DNA of 20,266 bases from a virus: positions 1 to 20,266 of the IMG/VR virus record IMGVR_UViG_3300020020_000532. One strand, given 5' to 3'. The translations under genes and the position numbers were made by a program. Positions 19,514 through 20,266 of this stretch are shown here, in pieces. The stretch's first letter is position 1, and the number at the start of each line of letters is the position of its first letter. The notes under the pieces are model-generated. The model was not told where the DNA came from. It ran no database searches and was given only the letters and a program-made list of their open reading frames with translations.

Positions 19514-20266
19514 ATGCCCTCACCATCCTACGGACAGGTCGTAGCGTTGCACAAAACGCTACAAGAGACCGACCCTCGTTACAAGAACGTTACCCTTGAC
19601 CAATACGTCAAGGGCAAGCCTGGTTTCGAGAAGGCGGTCAGTGGTGCTGCTATTAAGGCACCAGCTCGTTTCATGTCGAGGTTGGTTGAGGAAACTGGAA
19701 TCCCCTCCGGACTCGGCGACACGTTCTCCACCCTAGCGGGCAAATTCGACGACCCAGGTTCCACGCGCTACAGTGACATGTATCGCAACGTGGGTCGTGG
19801 AATTGGCCACGGCATTCCACAGATCGCCATGATGTTTGGCGGCGGTTGGGGTGCCCTGGCCGCAGGTGCTTTGTCAGGGGGTCAGTCTTACGAGCAAACT
19901 GGTAACCCCGGACAAGCAACCTTCCACGCGCTGTCCACCACAGCCTTCCCATACGCAGCAGGCCTGGGCGGTAAAGCGGGTGTCGCAGCACTTAGCCGAG
20001 CAGCACCCAAGCTCACCCCACGTCTCGCTCAAGACACCATGTTGAATCGGTTGACAAACGTCGCCGGTTCTACAGTCGCAGGCGCAGGTTTAAACGTCGG
20101 CACGGACCTATACGATCGCTTCAATCTCGGTGACAAGCCGGGCATGAGTGACGGCCAGGGCGGTGACATGTCCACGATGGAATACCTTGCAATGCAGGGT
20201 GTCTCCCAAATTCCATTCTCCGCTCTCGACGTCCCACGCCTTCGCCCCGGATTCAAGGGCAACTTC
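19514..20266 (+). CDS. Partial Gly/Ala-rich protein, runs off the right edge (ejection protein candidate)
   Basis: Open for 251 codons from the ATG at 19514 to the last base, with no stop, so the gene continues outside the window. It starts three bases after the preceding stop. The N-terminus is polar and basic (LHKTLQETDPRYKNVTLDQY). Then come Gly/Ala-rich, weakly hydrophobic segments (IAMMFGGGWGALAAGALSGG, PYAAGLGGKAGVAAL, GSTVAGAGLNVG), as in large internal virion proteins that form a membrane channel during DNA ejection. No lytic motif is visible in this part. It may be the first third or less of a very large protein. Confidence 0.7.
   Translation, partial: MPSPSYGQVVALHKTLQETDPRYKNVTLDQYVKGKPGFEKAVSGAAIKAPARFMSRLVEETGIPSGLGDTFSTLAGKFDDPGSTRYSDMYRNVGRGIGHGIPQIAMMFGGGWGALAAGALSGGQSYEQTGNPGQATFHALSTTAFPYAAGLGGKAGVAALSRAAPKLTPRLAQDTMLNRLTNVAGSTVAGAGLNVGTDLYDRFNLGDKPGMSDGQGGDMSTMEYLAMQGVSQIPFSALDVPRLRPGFKGNF

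Overview
The window looks like one end of the genome of a tailed double-stranded DNA phage, most likely short-tailed (podovirus-like). It carries a recognisable large terminase, a portal, a probable scaffold, a major capsid protein of the SU10/DUF5309 type, an adaptor-like protein, a fibre with well-known fibre modules, and an endolysin of the TIGR02594 type. I see no integrase, no replication gene and no tRNA, and the right edge cuts through an open gene. The host is probably Gram-negative, because there are two likely lipoproteins and a fibre with a Sec-type signal peptide. Almost no gene has a Shine-Dalgarno sequence, so the host lineage probably initiates without one. The clear promoter has an ordinary sigma-70 look (TTGACT, extended TATAGT), which argues against a typical Bacteroidota promoter. 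The host cannot be named from sequence alone.

Layout. (1) Positions 1-383: a 15-A run, then pyrimidine-rich non-coding DNA with a strong hairpin (316-370) that fits the terminator of the leftward operon. (2) 384-1790, minus strand: four small genes of unknown function, probably early or regulatory. Two of them are tightly coupled, and an 18-bp perfect inverted repeat brackets that pair. (3) 1791-2483: a divergent control region of about 700 bp without credible genes. It holds a 27-bp imperfect inverted repeat pair, a 14-bp palindrome and short direct repeats. (4) 2484-8112, plus strand: a promoter that seems to start a leaderless 31-codon ORF, coupled by TAATG to a putative small terminase. 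Then come two probable virion proteins, a signal-peptide-bearing fibre, two lipoproteins, a membrane coiled-coil protein, a holin-like protein and an endolysin. (5) 8115-8184: a large nested hairpin. (6) 8194-14131: head module, with TerL, portal, a small helical protein, scaffold and major capsid protein. (7) 14198-17551: a small protein, an adaptor-like protein and three putative tail or virion proteins. (8) 17556 to the end: a coiled-coil protein with an internal duplication, a Q/P/G-rich protein and the start of a Gly/Ala-rich protein. These three are candidate internal virion (ejection) proteins.

How it fits together. The rightward block reads as one long late operon with overlapping or nearly abutting genes. 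The small terminase candidate is separated from the large one by about 5 kb of fibre and lysis genes, which is not the common order. The least explained parts are the repeats of the control region, the non-Shine-Dalgarno and leaderless translation, and the exported fibre next to the lipoprotein and lysis cassette.
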